Shown: positions 47,223 through 56,394 of the stretch, in pieces
Position numbering within the stretch: position 1 is the stretch's first letter
Layout: each line of letters starts with the position of its first letter
DNA from: Sphingomonas rubra
Lineage (GTDB): Bacteria > Pseudomonadota > Alphaproteobacteria > Sphingomonadales > Sphingomonadaceae
Reading direction: 5' to 3'
DNA length: 64,000 nucleotides
NCBI RefSeq assembly: GCF_900115745.1
Contig: NZ_FOXP01000006.1
Location: forward strand, 124,001 to 188,000
The notes under the pieces: generated by a model
What the model saw: the letters and a program-made list of their open reading frames with translations, nothing else
Told to the model about the DNA's origin: nothing
The model's database searches: none
Translations under genes and position numbers: made by a program

Positions 47223-48329
47223 TCAGCCGTTCCACGCTTCGTAGGGCAGGCCGAGATCGTCGGCGACCGCCTTGAACGCGATCTTGCCCTTGTAGACGTT
47301 GAGGCCGGCGGCGAGGTGCGGATCGGCCTTCATCGCCGCCTCGGCTCCTTGGTTGGCGAGCTTCAGCGCGAACGGCAGCGTCGCGTTGTTGAGCGCGAAG
47401 GCGGAGGTGCGCGCCACCGCGCCCGGCATGTTGGCGACGCAATAGTGGATCACGCCCTCCACCTCGAACACCGGATCGTCGTGCGTGGTGGCGTGGCTCG
47501 TCTCGAAACAACCGCCCTGGTCGATCGCGATGTCGACCAGCACGCTGCCACGCTTCATCGTCTTCAGCATCTCGCGCGTGACCAGCTTGGGCGCCGCCGC
47601 GCCCGGCACCAGCACCGCGCCGATGACGAGGTGCGCGTTCTTCACCGCCGCCGCGATCGCCGCCTTGGAGGCGTAGGCGGTCTTGATCTGGTTGGAGAAG
47701 AACATGTCGAGTTCGGCTAGCCGCGCCATGTTGAGGTCGTAGATCGTCACGTCGGCGCGCATGCCGACCGCCATCTGCGCCGCGTTGATGCCCGACACGC
47801 CGCCGCCCAGGATCGCGACCTTGGCCGGCGCCACGCCCGGTACGCCGCCGAGCAGCACGCCGCGTCCGCCCTGGAACTTCTCCAGGTAATGCGCGCCGAC
47901 CTGCACCGACATGCGGCCCGCGACCTCCGACATCGGCTTCAGCAGCGGCAGTCCACCGCCGTGCGCGGTCACCGTCTCGTACGCGATGCACGTCGCACCC
48001 GACTTCATCAGCCCCTCCGCCTGCGGCTTGTCCGCGGCGAGGTGGAGGTAGGTGAAGAGCAGGTGACGCGACTCGAGCATGGCGATCTCCGACGCCTGCG
48101 GCTCCTTCACCTTCACGATCATCTCGGCCGCGGCGAAGACCGACTTGGCATCCGGCAGGATCGTCGCGCCGACCGCCTCGTACGCCGAATCGTCGAAGTC
48201 GATGCCGGCGCCGGCGTTCGTCTCGACCACCACCTCGTGACCGGCCTGGACCAGTTCGGCGACGGAGGGCGGGGTCAGCCCGACGCGATATTCGTGGTTC
48301 TTGATTTCCTTGGGTACGCCGATCTTCAT
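47223..48329 (-). CDS. ald: Alanine dehydrogenase
   Basis: The 368-residue NAD-dependent enzyme interconverts L-alanine and pyruvate plus ammonia. It starts MKIGVPKEIKNHEYRVGLTP with the substrate-binding Arg/Lys. The conserved His lies in TYLHLAADK, and a Rossmann motif VAILGGGVSGINAAQMAVGM follows. The length is typical. The start at 48329 follows a CAGGAG ribosome-binding site. It is divergent from kup. Confidence 0.95.
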   Translation of the reverse strand: MKIGVPKEIKNHEYRVGLTPPSVAELVQAGHEVVVETNAGAGIDFDDSAYEAVGATILPDAKSVFAAAEMIVKVKEPQASEIAMLESRHLLFTYLHLAADKPQAEGLMKSGATCIAYETVTAHGGGLPLLKPMSEVAGRMSVQVGAHYLEKFQGGRGVLLGGVPGVAPAKVAILGGGVSGINAAQMAVGMRADVTIYDLNMARLAELDMFFSNQIKTAYASKAAIAAAVKNAHLVIGAVLVPGAAAPKLVTREMLKTMKRGSVLVDIAIDQGGCFETSHATTHDDPVFEVEGVIHYCVANMPGAVARTSAFALNNATLPFALKLANQGAEAAMKADPHLAAGLNVYKGKIAFKAVADDLGLPYEAWNG

Positions 48330-48487
48330 CGCTCGCTCCTGAAAGTCGCTTTTGTTACTAATGTCCGCGCCGCCTATAGCGACCCGCGTCGCCCGTTGCA
48401 CGCCTCGATGGCCGGGTGTAGGGGCGCGATCATGAACAGGGGCACGAGCGGGCTGGGGAGCCCCTATCCTACTGGAATCGCGGGCTC

Positions 48488-50419
48488 GTGACCACGTCAC
48501 CCGTCGCGGCGCCGACCGTGGCTCCATCGGAGGCCGAGGGTTTCGGCCACCATCCCAAGCAAGGTCTCGCCAAACTCGCGCTCGGCGCGATCGGCGTCGT
48601 CTACGGCGACATCGGTACCAGCCCGCTCTACGCGATGAAGGAGGTGTTCGTCGGACACCATCCGCTCGCGGTCGACCAGCTCCACATCTACGGCGTCGTC
48701 AGCCTGATGCTGTGGTCGCTCTTCCTGATCGTCACGGTGAAATACGTGCTGATCGTGCTGCGAGCCGACAACAACGGCGAGGGCGGAAGCCTGGCGCTGC
48801 TCGCGCTCATCCAGCGCCGCACCGTCGGCGGCAAGGGGCGGTGGGGCCCGAGCCTCGTCGTGCTCGGCATCCTCGCCTCCGCATTGTTCTTCGGCGATTG
48901 CATGATTACGCCCGCGGTATCGGTGCTCTCGGCGGTCGAGGGGCTGGTGACGGTGGAGGCGGGGTTCGGCACCTTCGTGATCCCCATCGCCGTCGCAATC
49001 CTGATTGGGCTCTTCTACATTCAGTCGAGCGGCACCGCTCGTGTAGGCCGGTTCTTCGGCCCGATCATGCTGGTGTACTTCCTCACGCTGACGGTGCTCG
49101 GCGTGCTCAACATCATGCAGCGGCCGGACATCATCCTGGCCGCGCTCAACCCGCTGTCGGCGGTCGAGTTCGTCCTCGACGACGGGCTGCTCGCTTTCCT
49201 CGCGCTCGGCTCGGTCGTGCTCGCGGTAACGGGGGCGGAAGCGCTCTACGCCGACATGGGCCATTTCGGCCGCCGTCCGATCTCGGTCGCGTGGCTGTGG
49301 TTCGTCTTTCCCGCCCTGATGGTGAACTATATGGGGCAGGGGGCGCTGCTGCTCGATCATCCGGAGGCGGCGTCGAACCCGTTCTTCCTGATGGCGAGCG
49401 AGGACTGGCGCCTGCCGCTCGTCATCCTGTCGACGATGGCGACCGTGATCGCCAGCCAAGCGGTCATCACCGGCGCCTTCTCGGTGGTGCAGCAGGGCGT
49501 CCAGCTCGGCCTGATGCCGCGCCTGCGGATCGAGCATACGTCGGCGTCGGAGGCGGGGCAGATCTACATCCCCGTCGTCAACTGGGCGTTGATGACGATG
49601 GTGCTGCTGCTGATCTTCGGCTTCAAGGAGTCGTCCAACCTCGCCGCCGCCTACGGCATTGCGGTGACCGGCACGATGTTCATCTCCACCCTGATGATCG
49701 GCGTGCTGATCCGTCGCGTCTGGCAGTGGCCGATCGCGGCCGTGCTGTTGTTCGAGGGCGTGTTCCTGACGATCGACGGCGCCTATTTCTTCTCCAACGT
49801 TACCAAGATCCCCGACGGCGGCTGGTTCCCGCTGCTGATCGCGGTGATCGTCTTCACCTTCCTCACGACGTGGTCGACCGGCCGCAAGCTGATGATCGAC
49901 CGGCTGCGCGAGGCCGCGATGCCGATCCAGGTGTTCATCCAGTCGGCGTCGAACGCGGCGAGCCGGGTGCCCGGCACCGCGGTGTTCATGACCTCCACCG
50001 CGGAGGGTGTGCCGCACGCGCTGCTCCACAATCTGAAGCACAACAAGGTCCTGCACGAGCGTATCGTGCTGCTCACGGTGTCGATCGCCGACCAGCCCTA
50101 CTGGCCCGACTCGATGCGGGTGAAGAAGGAGGATCTGGGCCACGGCTTCATCCGGCTGGTACTGCGCTTCGGCTTCATGGAGGAGGCGGACGTGCCGGCC
50201 GCGCTGGCCCTCGCCGCCGGCCCGGACAAGAAATTCAAGATGATGGAGACGAGCTTCTTCCTATCGCGCCAGACGCTGATCGCGTCCGACCATCCCGGCA
50301 TGGCGCTGTGGCGCGAGAAGCTGTTCGCCTGGATGCTGCGCAACGCGGAATCGGCGATGGAGTTTTTCCGCCTGCCCTCCAATCGCGTCGTCGAGCTCGG
50401 CAGCCAGGTCGAGATTTGA
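48488..50419 (+). CDS. kup: Low-affinity potassium transporter Kup
   Basis: The 643-residue inner-membrane K+/H+ symporter has about twelve transmembrane helices. Conserved motifs are [19 protein letters not shown] near the N-terminus, [17 protein letters not shown], and [21 protein letters not shown] [18 protein letters not shown] long cytoplasmic C-terminal domain follows. GTG start at 48488. It is 158 bp from the divergent ald. Confidence 0.96.
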   Translation: MTTSPVAAPTVAPSEAEGFGHHPKQGLAKLALGAIGVVYGDIGTSPLYAMKEVFVGHHPLAVDQLHIYGVVSLMLWSLFLIVTVKYVLIVLRADNNGEGGSLALLALIQRRTVGGKGRWGPSLVVLGILASALFFGDCMITPAVSVLSAVEGLVTVEAGFGTFVIPIAVAILIGLFYIQSSGTARVGRFFGPIMLVYFLTLTVLGVLNIMQRPDIILAALNPLSAVEFVLDDGLLAFLALGSVVLAVTGAEALYADMGHFGRRPISVAWLWFVFPALMVNYMGQGALLLDHPEAASNPFFLMASEDWRLPLVILSTMATVIASQAVITGAFSVVQQGVQLGLMPRLRIEHTSASEAGQIYIPVVNWALMTMVLLLIFGFKESSNLAAAYGIAVTGTMFISTLMIGVLIRRVWQWPIAAVLLFEGVFLTIDGAYFFSNVTKIPDGGWFPLLIAVIVFTFLTTWSTGRKLMIDRLREAAMPIQVFIQSASNAASRVPGTAVFMTSTAEGVPHALLHNLKHNKVLHERIVLLTVSIADQPYWPDSMRVKKEDLGHGFIRLVLRFGFMEEADVPAALALAAGPDKKFKMMETSFFLSRQTLIASDHPGMALWREKLFAWMLRNAESAMEFFRLPSNRVVELGSQVEI

Positions 50420-50922
50420 CGCCTGCTCCCATCATCGTCACCGCGCTGTTCGGGCGTAACGACCAAGGCTGGTTCGACACGCAGCGCGCCGAGCATTTCC
50501 CGCCCGAGCGCAACGTGCTCGCCGCGCACTGCACGCTGTTCCATCATCTGCCCCCGTCAATCGCCGACGAACTGAAGCACCGGCTGGTGGAGGAAACGCG
50601 TGGGCTTCGCGCCCCTGACGCGACGGTCACCGGCCTCATGTCGCTGGGGCGTGGCGTTGCCTATCGCATCGACTCCCCGGCGCTGGTGCAGGTGCGCGCG
50701 GGGCTGGCGGAGGCGTTCGCCGGCCTGCTGACGCCGCAGGACGCGGGCGGCTGGCGCGCGCACGTGACGATCCAGAACAAGGTGACACCCTCCGTCGCTA
50801 AGCTGCTGCTCGACCAGCTTCAGCGCGATTTCCGCCCGCGCCCGGTGGAACTCGCCGGCTTCGCGACCTGGTGGTATCGGGGCGGCCCGTGGGAGCCGCT
50901 GTCGCGCCACCTATACGCTTGA
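50416..50922 (+). CDS. 2'-5' RNA ligase-like 2H phosphoesterase
   Basis: The 168-residue protein belongs to the 2H phosphoesterase superfamily. It has two His-x-Thr motifs, HCTLFHHL and HVTIQNK, which form the active site for 2'-5' or cyclic phosphate bonds in RNA. It starts at TTG in a TTGA overlap with the kup stop, so it is translationally coupled. The physiological substrate is unknown. Confidence 0.82.
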   Translation: MTPAPIIVTALFGRNDQGWFDTQRAEHFPPERNVLAAHCTLFHHLPPSIADELKHRLVEETRGLRAPDATVTGLMSLGRGVAYRIDSPALVQVRAGLAEAFAGLLTPQDAGGWRAHVTIQNKVTPSVAKLLLDQLQRDFRPRPVELAGFATWWYRGGPWEPLSRHLYA

Positions 50923-50986
50923 CCGCTTTCGCGACCCTTCCTATAGGCCGCGCCTCGCCCGGCGACATGCCCGGGCGGCCTGGTAC

Positions 50987-51063
50987 GGCGAAGTAGCTCA
51001 GCTGGTTAGAGCACGGGAATCATAATCCTGGGGTCGGGGGTTCAAGTCCCTCCTTCGCTACCA
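50987..51063 (+). tRNA. tRNA-Met (CAT, elongator)
   Basis: The cloverleaf has D arm GCTC-GAGC, anticodon stem CGGGA/TCCTG, loop ATCATAA (anticodon CAT), T loop TTCAAGT and encoded CCA. It lacks the initiator anticodon-stem GGG/CCC run. The first acceptor pair is a G-T wobble. A CAT anticodon can also mean lysidine-modified tRNA-Ile; elongator Met is preferred because of the GGGGTC after the stem. Confidence 0.9.
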
Positions 51064-51123
51064 TCTTTACCGATCATGGCTCCCATTTCGGCGCAGGACG
51101 TTCTCTCCGGCAAGGAGAAGCCG

Positions 51124-51270
51124 ATGCCCGATGTGCAGCCCACCCCCGATCTGGCCGATGTGCCGATGAAGCCCGCCCCATCGCCCGACGAGGTGACGCG
51201 CGAGGAGGACCCGACCGGCACCGATCCCGAGAATCCGCCGGCCACCGACGTGACGTTGCCGACCGAATAG
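51124..51270 (+). CDS. Small acidic Pro-rich protein (48 aa)
   Basis: The 48-residue protein (MPDVQPTPDLADVPMKPAPS...) is Pro/Asp/Glu-rich with no hydrophobic core, so probably disordered. AAGGAG 7 bp upstream favours the ATG at 51124 over an in-frame ATG at 51076. It starts 60 bp after tRNA-Met and its stop touches the fdhD stop end to end (51270/51271). No family recognised. Confidence 0.55.
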   Translation: MPDVQPTPDLADVPMKPAPSPDEVTREEDPTGTDPENPPATDVTLPTE

Positions 51271-52056
51271 TTAGGCGAAGACGCGCCACGGATCGTTGAC
51301 GAGCAGGATCGAATCACGCCGGGCGATGGCGGCCAGCGTCAGGCCGCGTTCGACCGCGTGCCCGATCGCGAGGCTGGTGGGTGCGGAGATGCCGACGAGC
51401 ATCGGCGCGCCCGCGACCAGTGCCTTGTCGACCATCTCGAAACTGATCCGCGAGGAGACGAGGATAAAGCCGCCGATCGGCTCCCCGGCCATTGCCCGCG
51501 CGCCGACGAGCTTGTCGAGCGCGTTATGGCGGCCGACATCCTCGTAGGCAGCGACGATCGCCCCATCCGACGCGCAGGCGGCGGCGGCGTGGAGGGCACC
51601 CGTCGCGGCGGTCAGCGGTTGGTGATCGCGCAAGGCCGCCAGCGCCGCGAACAGGGCGGCGCGATCGGTCGTCGGCGTCGGTGCGCGAGGGGCGGGGCGG
51701 CGGAGTTGCTCCAGTCCGGAGAGGCCGCACAGGCCGCAGCTGGTGTCGCTGGTCCGATGGCGGACGCGATCGTGGATGCGGCCGCGGCAACGATCGGACA
51801 GGGCGACGCGGACGATCCATCCCGCCTCCGCCTCGAAGGGCTCGACCGCGACCACATCGGCCGCCGTATCCGCCAGTCGCTCGGTCAACATGAAGCCGAC
51901 CGCGAACGCCTCCAGGTCGGCGGGCGTCATCATCATCACCGCGTAGCCGAAACCGTCGACCTCGATCGCGACCGGCGCCTCCACCGCGATCGTGCGCGTG
52001 CCGGCCTCGACGCCGTCGGCGCGCAGCACCGTAACGGCGCGGTCGAGCGTCGTCAC
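51271..52056 (-). CDS. fdhD: Formate dehydrogenase accessory sulfurtransferase FdhD
   Basis: The 261-residue protein moves sulfur to the molybdenum cofactor of formate dehydrogenase. It has the N-terminal EAPVAIEVDGFGYAVMMMTPADLEAFAVGF segment, the SCGLCG cysteine motif that accepts sulfur, and EDVGRHNALDKLVG. GTG start overlapping the mobA stop by 4 bp. It closes the three-gene molybdoenzyme operon. Confidence 0.94.
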   Translation of the reverse strand: MTTLDRAVTVLRADGVEAGTRTIAVEAPVAIEVDGFGYAVMMMTPADLEAFAVGFMLTERLADTAADVVAVEPFEAEAGWIVRVALSDRCRGRIHDRVRHRTSDTSCGLCGLSGLEQLRRPAPRAPTPTTDRAALFAALAALRDHQPLTAATGALHAAAACASDGAIVAAYEDVGRHNALDKLVGARAMAGEPIGGFILVSSRISFEMVDKALVAGAPMLVGISAPTSLAIGHAVERGLTLAAIARRDSILLVNDPWRVFA

Positions 52057-52586
52057 GGCACCAGCGCGTCCTGTTCCAGCCCGCGCAGATCGGCCGGGGT
52101 GTTGACGTTGGCGAGCGGCATCGCGGCGGGTATCGGCAGCGCCCCCACCGTCCGCGCCCAGCCGCGCACCGATCGATCGGTCGCCGTTTCCAGATAGGCG
52201 AGCAGCTGGGCGCCGAGCGCCGCCTGCCACAGCCCCAGCACCGGCGCGTCGGCGCAGTAGGACGGCTCGCGCCGCAGCAGCGCCTCGATCAGCGCCCCCG
52301 GCACCTCCGGCATGTCGCAGCCGATCGTCAACACGCAGGCGAAGCCGCGCCCTGCCGCGTGGTCGAGCGCCGCCGCGATCCCGCCGAGCGGCCCCAGATC
52401 GGGACGCGGCAGGTCCGGCAATCCGCCGATGCCCGCACCGATCACCACAACTTCGTCGACGTACGGCCGCAGCGCGGCGGCGGCATGCTCGACCAACGTG
52501 AGTCCGCCGAGCCGGGCCTCCGCCTTGTTGGACCCGAAGCGCGAAGACCGCCCGCCGGCGAGCACCGCGCCCAGCAGCCGGCTCAC
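52053..52586 (-). CDS. mobA: Molybdenum cofactor guanylyltransferase MobA
   Basis: The 177-residue nucleotidyltransferase attaches GMP to molybdopterin to form MGD. It has LAGGRSSRFGSNKAEARLGG (the GG-x-S-x-R-x-G signature, with Asn before the Lys), DLGPLGGIAAAL and CDMPEVP. It is somewhat short for MobA. GTG start overlapping the upstream oxidoreductase stop by 4 bp. Confidence 0.9.
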   Translation of the reverse strand: MSRLLGAVLAGGRSSRFGSNKAEARLGGLTLVEHAAAALRPYVDEVVVIGAGIGGLPDLPRPDLGPLGGIAAALDHAAGRGFACVLTIGCDMPEVPGALIEALLRREPSYCADAPVLGLWQAALGAQLLAYLETATDRSVRGWARTVGALPIPAAMPLANVNTPADLRGLEQDALVP

Positions 52587-54874
52587 ACCCGCACGCGCAC
52601 GGGCACCGACTTGCCGGCGGGCACGTGGCTCTCCAGCGCGTGATGCTCCAGGGCGATCAGGCAGTTGAGTTCGGGATAATAGCCGCCGATCGACCCGGCC
52701 GGGATATTGTACTCGACGACGCGCAGACCCTCGACCACGCGCTCGACGCCGTCCTCCGCATCGCTCTCCAGCGCCACCTTGTCGCCGTCGGTCAGGCCGA
52801 GCTTCAGCATGTCGCCGCGGTTCATCATCACCACCATGCGCGTGCCGCGGATACCGCGGAACCGATCGTCATAGCCGTAGATGGTGGTGTTGAACTGGTC
52901 GTTGGAGCGCAGCGTGACGAGCCGGAAGCGCCCCTCCTTCTCCGCGAAGCCGCTGGAATTGAGCGCACGCGGCACGTTGAATTCGGCCTTGCCGCTCTCG
53001 GTCAGCCACTCGCGGTGGGCGGCCGGATTTCCCTTCCAGAAGCCGCCGGGGACGAACAGCTGCTCGTTGAAGTTGGCGAACTTGTCCGGGTAGCAATTCT
53101 CGATGGCGGTGCGGACCAGCGAATAGTCGCCGACCCACTCGTCCCACGGCACGTTGGGATTGGGCGGCAGGATCGCCTTGGCGAGCCCCGCGACGATCGC
53201 CGGCTCGCTGAGCAGCGTGTCCGCCGCCGGCGTCACCTTGCCGACCGAGCCGTAGATGTGGCTGAACGAATCCTCCATCGACACCGCCTGGTCGCCGGTC
53301 GCCTGATGGTCCCGCTCCGACCGGCCCAGGCAGGGGAGAATCCAGCTCTCCTGGCCCGGTGTCAGATGGCTCTTGTTGAGCTTGGTCGAGATGTGGACGG
53401 TGATCGGCAGTTTCGCCCACGCCTCCTTCATCATCGCATGTTCGGGCGTGGCGCGCAGGAAATTGCCACCTAGCTGGACGAAGCCCTGGCACTCGCCGGA
53501 GATGATCGCACGGCAGCTCTCCACCGTGTCCCAGCCCTTCTCCGTCGGCGGCTCGAACTGAAACAGCTCGCGCAGGCGATCGACGGGGGCCAGCTCGGTC
53601 TTCTCGGTGATGCCGACCGTGCGCTGCCCTTGCACGTTGGAATGGCCGCGCACCGGCCCCGGTCCCGCACCCTCGCGACCGACATTGCCGCGCATCAGCA
53701 GGAAATTGACCAGCATGTACAGGCTGTCCATGCCGTAGCGGTGCTGGGTGATACCCATGCCGTAGACGGCGATCACCCGTTCCGCCTTCATGTAGACGCG
53801 CGCCGCCGCCTCGATCGCGTGGCGGCTGAGCCCGCTCTCGTGAACGATCTCGTCCCAGTCGGCCGCGCGGCAGAAATCGGCGAACTCGTCGAAGCGTACC
53901 GTATGCTGCTCGATGAAATGATGGTCGATGACGCGCGGCAGTCCTTCCGCGATCGCCCGGTCGTCCGCCTCGACCATCAGCTTGCACATGCCGAGCAGCG
54001 CGGAGATGTCGCCGCCCGCTTTCACCTGATGATATTGGGTGGAGATCTGCGTCTCGCCGCCCGCCAGCATGTCCTTGGGGCTCTGCGGATCGGCGAACCG
54101 TTCCCACCCGCGCTCGCGAAGCGGGTTGAACGTCACGATCTCCACGCCGCGATCACGGCAATCCTTCAGCGTGTGGAGCATGCGCGGGGAATTGGTGCCG
54201 ACGTTCTGCCCGAAGGCGAAGATCGCGTCACACTTGTCGTAATCCTCCATCTGGATCGTCGCGACGGGCGAGCCGATCGCGTTCTTCAGCCCGACGGAGG
54301 TGGTCTCGTGGCACATGTTGGACGAGTCGGGCAGATTCTGCTGCCCCCACATCCGCGCCATCAGCGAAAACATGAACGAGGTTTCGAGACTCGCCCGCCC
54401 CGACGAGTAGAGCACTACCTTGGTCGGGTCGCACGTCTTCAGCTTGGCGCCGATCGACTCGAATGCCTCGGCCCAACTCGCCGCGACGTATTTGTCGGTG
54501 CCCGCGTCGTAGCGCATCGGGTGGGTCAGCCGCCCCGCCTGTTCCAGGTCGTGATCCATCCACCCGTCCAGCTCGGACACGGTGTAGCGTTCGAAGAAGG
54601 CGGGGGTGACCCGGTGGCTGGTCAGCTCCCACGCGGTCGCCTTGGCGCCGTTCTCGCAGAATTCGGCAACGTGCGGGTGCGCGGGTTTGCCCCAGGCGCA
54701 GGACACGCACATGAAGCCCTCCGGCTTGTTCTGGCGGCGCAGCGTGTCGAGCGTCGACAGGCCGGGCTTCTCGCCGGGCAGCACCTCCGCCATGCCGCGC
54801 ATCGATCCCCAACCGCCGGCCGGCGCCGAGTAGGGCTTGATGATGATCTCTTCGCCGGTCTGCTCGTCACGCAT
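52583..54874 (-). CDS. FdhF/YdeP-family molybdopterin oxidoreductase
   Basis: The 763-residue enzyme has a cysteine cluster near the N-terminus (C56, C59, C73) that may bind iron-sulfur. The molybdopterin-binding domains with SSGRASLETSFMF, AFGQNVGTNSPRM and GMGITQHRYGMDS follow, then a C-terminal molydopterin-dinucleotide domain (RLVTLRSNDQFNTTIYGYDDRFRGI). It belongs to the formate-dehydrogenase-like alpha-subunit family, for which formate oxidation is likely but not proven. It heads an operon with mobA and fdhD. The start at 54874 (MRDEQTGEEII) matches the family; a longer frame upstream is antisense to trxB. Confidence 0.9.
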   Translation of the reverse strand: MRDEQTGEEIIIKPYSAPAGGWGSMRGMAEVLPGEKPGLSTLDTLRRQNKPEGFMCVSCAWGKPAHPHVAEFCENGAKATAWELTSHRVTPAFFERYTVSELDGWMDHDLEQAGRLTHPMRYDAGTDKYVAASWAEAFESIGAKLKTCDPTKVVLYSSGRASLETSFMFSLMARMWGQQNLPDSSNMCHETTSVGLKNAIGSPVATIQMEDYDKCDAIFAFGQNVGTNSPRMLHTLKDCRDRGVEIVTFNPLRERGWERFADPQSPKDMLAGGETQISTQYHQVKAGGDISALLGMCKLMVEADDRAIAEGLPRVIDHHFIEQHTVRFDEFADFCRAADWDEIVHESGLSRHAIEAAARVYMKAERVIAVYGMGITQHRYGMDSLYMLVNFLLMRGNVGREGAGPGPVRGHSNVQGQRTVGITEKTELAPVDRLRELFQFEPPTEKGWDTVESCRAIISGECQGFVQLGGNFLRATPEHAMMKEAWAKLPITVHISTKLNKSHLTPGQESWILPCLGRSERDHQATGDQAVSMEDSFSHIYGSVGKVTPAADTLLSEPAIVAGLAKAILPPNPNVPWDEWVGDYSLVRTAIENCYPDKFANFNEQLFVPGGFWKGNPAAHREWLTESGKAEFNVPRALNSSGFAEKEGRFRLVTLRSNDQFNTTIYGYDDRFRGIRGTRMVVMMNRGDMLKLGLTDGDKVALESDAEDGVERVVEGLRVVEYNIPAGSIGGYYPELNCLIALEHHALESHVPAGKSVPVRVRV

Positions 54875-55003
54875 TCTGTGGTCTCCGCTCGTGGCGTCCA
54901 ACGAAGCGCGCGCGCGACGGTGCCGTCGCGCGACGTGGATCAGGTTCAAATTTCTCACGATCGCGCCTAAATGGGCGGGAACACGGATAGGACGATTTTG
55001 GCG

Positions 55004-55972
55004 ATGACCACCCACTCGACGCGCATGCTCATCCTCGGTTCGGGGCCGGCCGGGCTTTCCGCCGCGATCTACGGCGCGCGCGCGGGCATGAAGCCGATCG
55101 TCGTGCAGGGCATCCAGCCCGGCGGGCAGCTGACGACGACCACCGAGGTGGAGAACTATCCCGGCTTCGCCGACGTCATCCAGGGCCCCTGGCTGATGGA
55201 GCAGATGCAGAAACAGGCCGAGCATGTCGGCACCACGATGATGTGGGACACGATCGTCGACGTCGACCTTACCCGCCGCCCGTTCCGCCTGACGGGCGAC
55301 GGTGGCGACGTGTACGAGGGCGAGGTGCTGGTGATCGCCACTGGCGCGCAGGCCAAGTGGCTCGGCCTCGAATCGGAAGAGGCGATGAAGGGCAAGGGCG
55401 TGTCCGCCTGCGCGACCTGCGACGGCTTCTTCTATCGCGGCAAGAAGGTGGCGGTGATCGGCGGCGGCAACACCGCGGTGGAGGAGGCGCTGTACCTCAC
55501 CAACCACTCGCCCGAGGTGATGCTGATCCACCGCCGCGACACGCTCCGCGCCGAGCGCATCCTGCAGGAACGGCTCCACGCGCACCCGAACATCACCGTG
55601 CTGTGGAACAAGGAGGTGCGCGAGTTCGTCGACGGCGGCGGCAATGCCGGGCTGGTCGCGCTAGAGCTGGAGGACACGGTGACGGGCGAGCGTTCGCGCC
55701 TGTCCACCGACGGCGGCTTCGTCGCGATCGGCCACCATCCCGCGACCGAGCTGTTCCGCGGCCACCTCGATCTCGACGGCGACGGTTATATCGTGGTGGA
55801 GACGGGCTCCACCCGCACCAGCGTGCCCGGCGTGTTCGCGTGCGGCGACGTGGCGGACAAGGTCTATCGCCAGGCGGTGACGGCGGCGGGGACGGGGTGC
55901 ATGGCGGCGCTCGACGCCGAGCGCTTCCTGGCGGCGGCGGAGTTCGAGGAACTGGCCGAGGCGGCGGAGTAG
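55004..55972 (+). CDS. trxB: Thioredoxin-disulfide reductase
   Basis: The 322-residue FAD enzyme reduces thioredoxin with NADPH. It has FAD motif GSGPAGLSAAIYGARAG, redox CATC (C136, C139) in ACATCDG, NADPH motif GGGNTAVEEALYL and the late ACGDVADKVYRQ. Start at 55004 (MTTHSTRM); an in-frame ATG at 54971 would add eleven residues. It is divergent from the molybdopterin oxidoreductase and convergent with the ACP gene. Confidence 0.96.
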   Translation: MTTHSTRMLILGSGPAGLSAAIYGARAGMKPIVVQGIQPGGQLTTTTEVENYPGFADVIQGPWLMEQMQKQAEHVGTTMMWDTIVDVDLTRRPFRLTGDGGDVYEGEVLVIATGAQAKWLGLESEEAMKGKGVSACATCDGFFYRGKKVAVIGGGNTAVEEALYLTNHSPEVMLIHRRDTLRAERILQERLHAHPNITVLWNKEVREFVDGGGNAGLVALELEDTVTGERSRLSTDGGFVAIGHHPATELFRGHLDLDGDGYIVVETGSTRTSVPGVFACGDVADKVYRQAVTAAGTGCMAALDAERFLAAAEFEELAEAAE

Positions 55973-55999
55973 CGGATCGGTTCGCGCGAGGGGGCGCTG

Positions 56000-56029
56000 C
56001 CCTCACCCTTCGCCGCGGAAGGGGGAGGG
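56000..56029. terminator. Hairpin terminator between trxB and ACP gene
   Basis: CCCTCACCCTTC (56000-56011) pairs with GAAGGGGGAGGG (56018-56029) with one mismatch. It lies between two convergent genes, 28 bp after trxB and 20 bp from the ACP stop. No T-tract is present. Confidence 0.5.
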
Positions 56030-56049
56030 CGGTTCCTCGTGACCGTCGA

Positions 56050-56322
56050 TCACCCGCGCGCCTTGTTCTCCGCGAAGGCGACCAGCGCGCCGAAGCTTTC
56101 CAGCATGTCGCCGTCCACCTCGTCGTCGTCGATGACGATATCCAGCCGATCCTCCAGCTCGGTCAGCACGCCGGCGACCGCCATCGAATCGAGTTCGGGC
56201 AGCGCGCCGAACAGCGGGGTGTCGGCGGTGAAGGCGGCGGCGCGGTCGGGCCCGATGCCCAGCACGTCCGCCAGCACGCCGCGCACCGCGGCGTCGACCT
56301 TTGTTCCCGTCGCCAAGTCCAT
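56050..56322 (-). CDS. Acyl carrier protein (XrtA system-associated)
   Basis: The 90-residue ACP has the phosphopantetheine site LPELDSMAV (S46), as in EPS/XrtA-locus ACPs. It carries a thioester-linked group for a polysaccharide- or lipid-related pathway. It is divergent from the acyl-CoA ligase, 72 bp apart, and is the likely ligase partner. The start at 56322 (MDLATGTKVDAAV) suits the ACP size. Confidence 0.85.
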   Translation of the reverse strand: MDLATGTKVDAAVRGVLADVLGIGPDRAAAFTADTPLFGALPELDSMAVAGVLTELEDRLDIVIDDDEVDGDMLESFGALVAFAENKARG

Positions 56323-56340
56323 CGCCCTCGTCCACGCCCC

Positions 56341-56357
56341 TGGTTGTTGCGCTGCAA
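56341..56357 (+). promoter_or_regulatory. Candidate sigma54 (-24/-12) promoter of the acyl-CoA ligase
   Basis: TGG at 56341-56343 and GC at 56354-56355 have exact -24/-12 spacing (TGG-N10-GC). The bases between fit the consensus only in part. A transcript starting 12 bp on would have a leader of about 30 bases to the ligase ATG (56395). XrtA loci are known targets of PrsR/sigma54, and a PrsR-type gene starts this window. Weak by-eye prediction. Confidence 0.3.
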
Positions 56358-56394
56358 TACCGGTGGGGGGTGAAATCGGCAACGTCTCCGCGCT

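Noticed and set aside
50987..51063. tRNA-Ile with a CAT anticodon (lysidine-modified)
   Set aside because: The variable-region GGGGTC and D-arm fit elongator tRNA-Met better, though the base modification cannot be seen in sequence.
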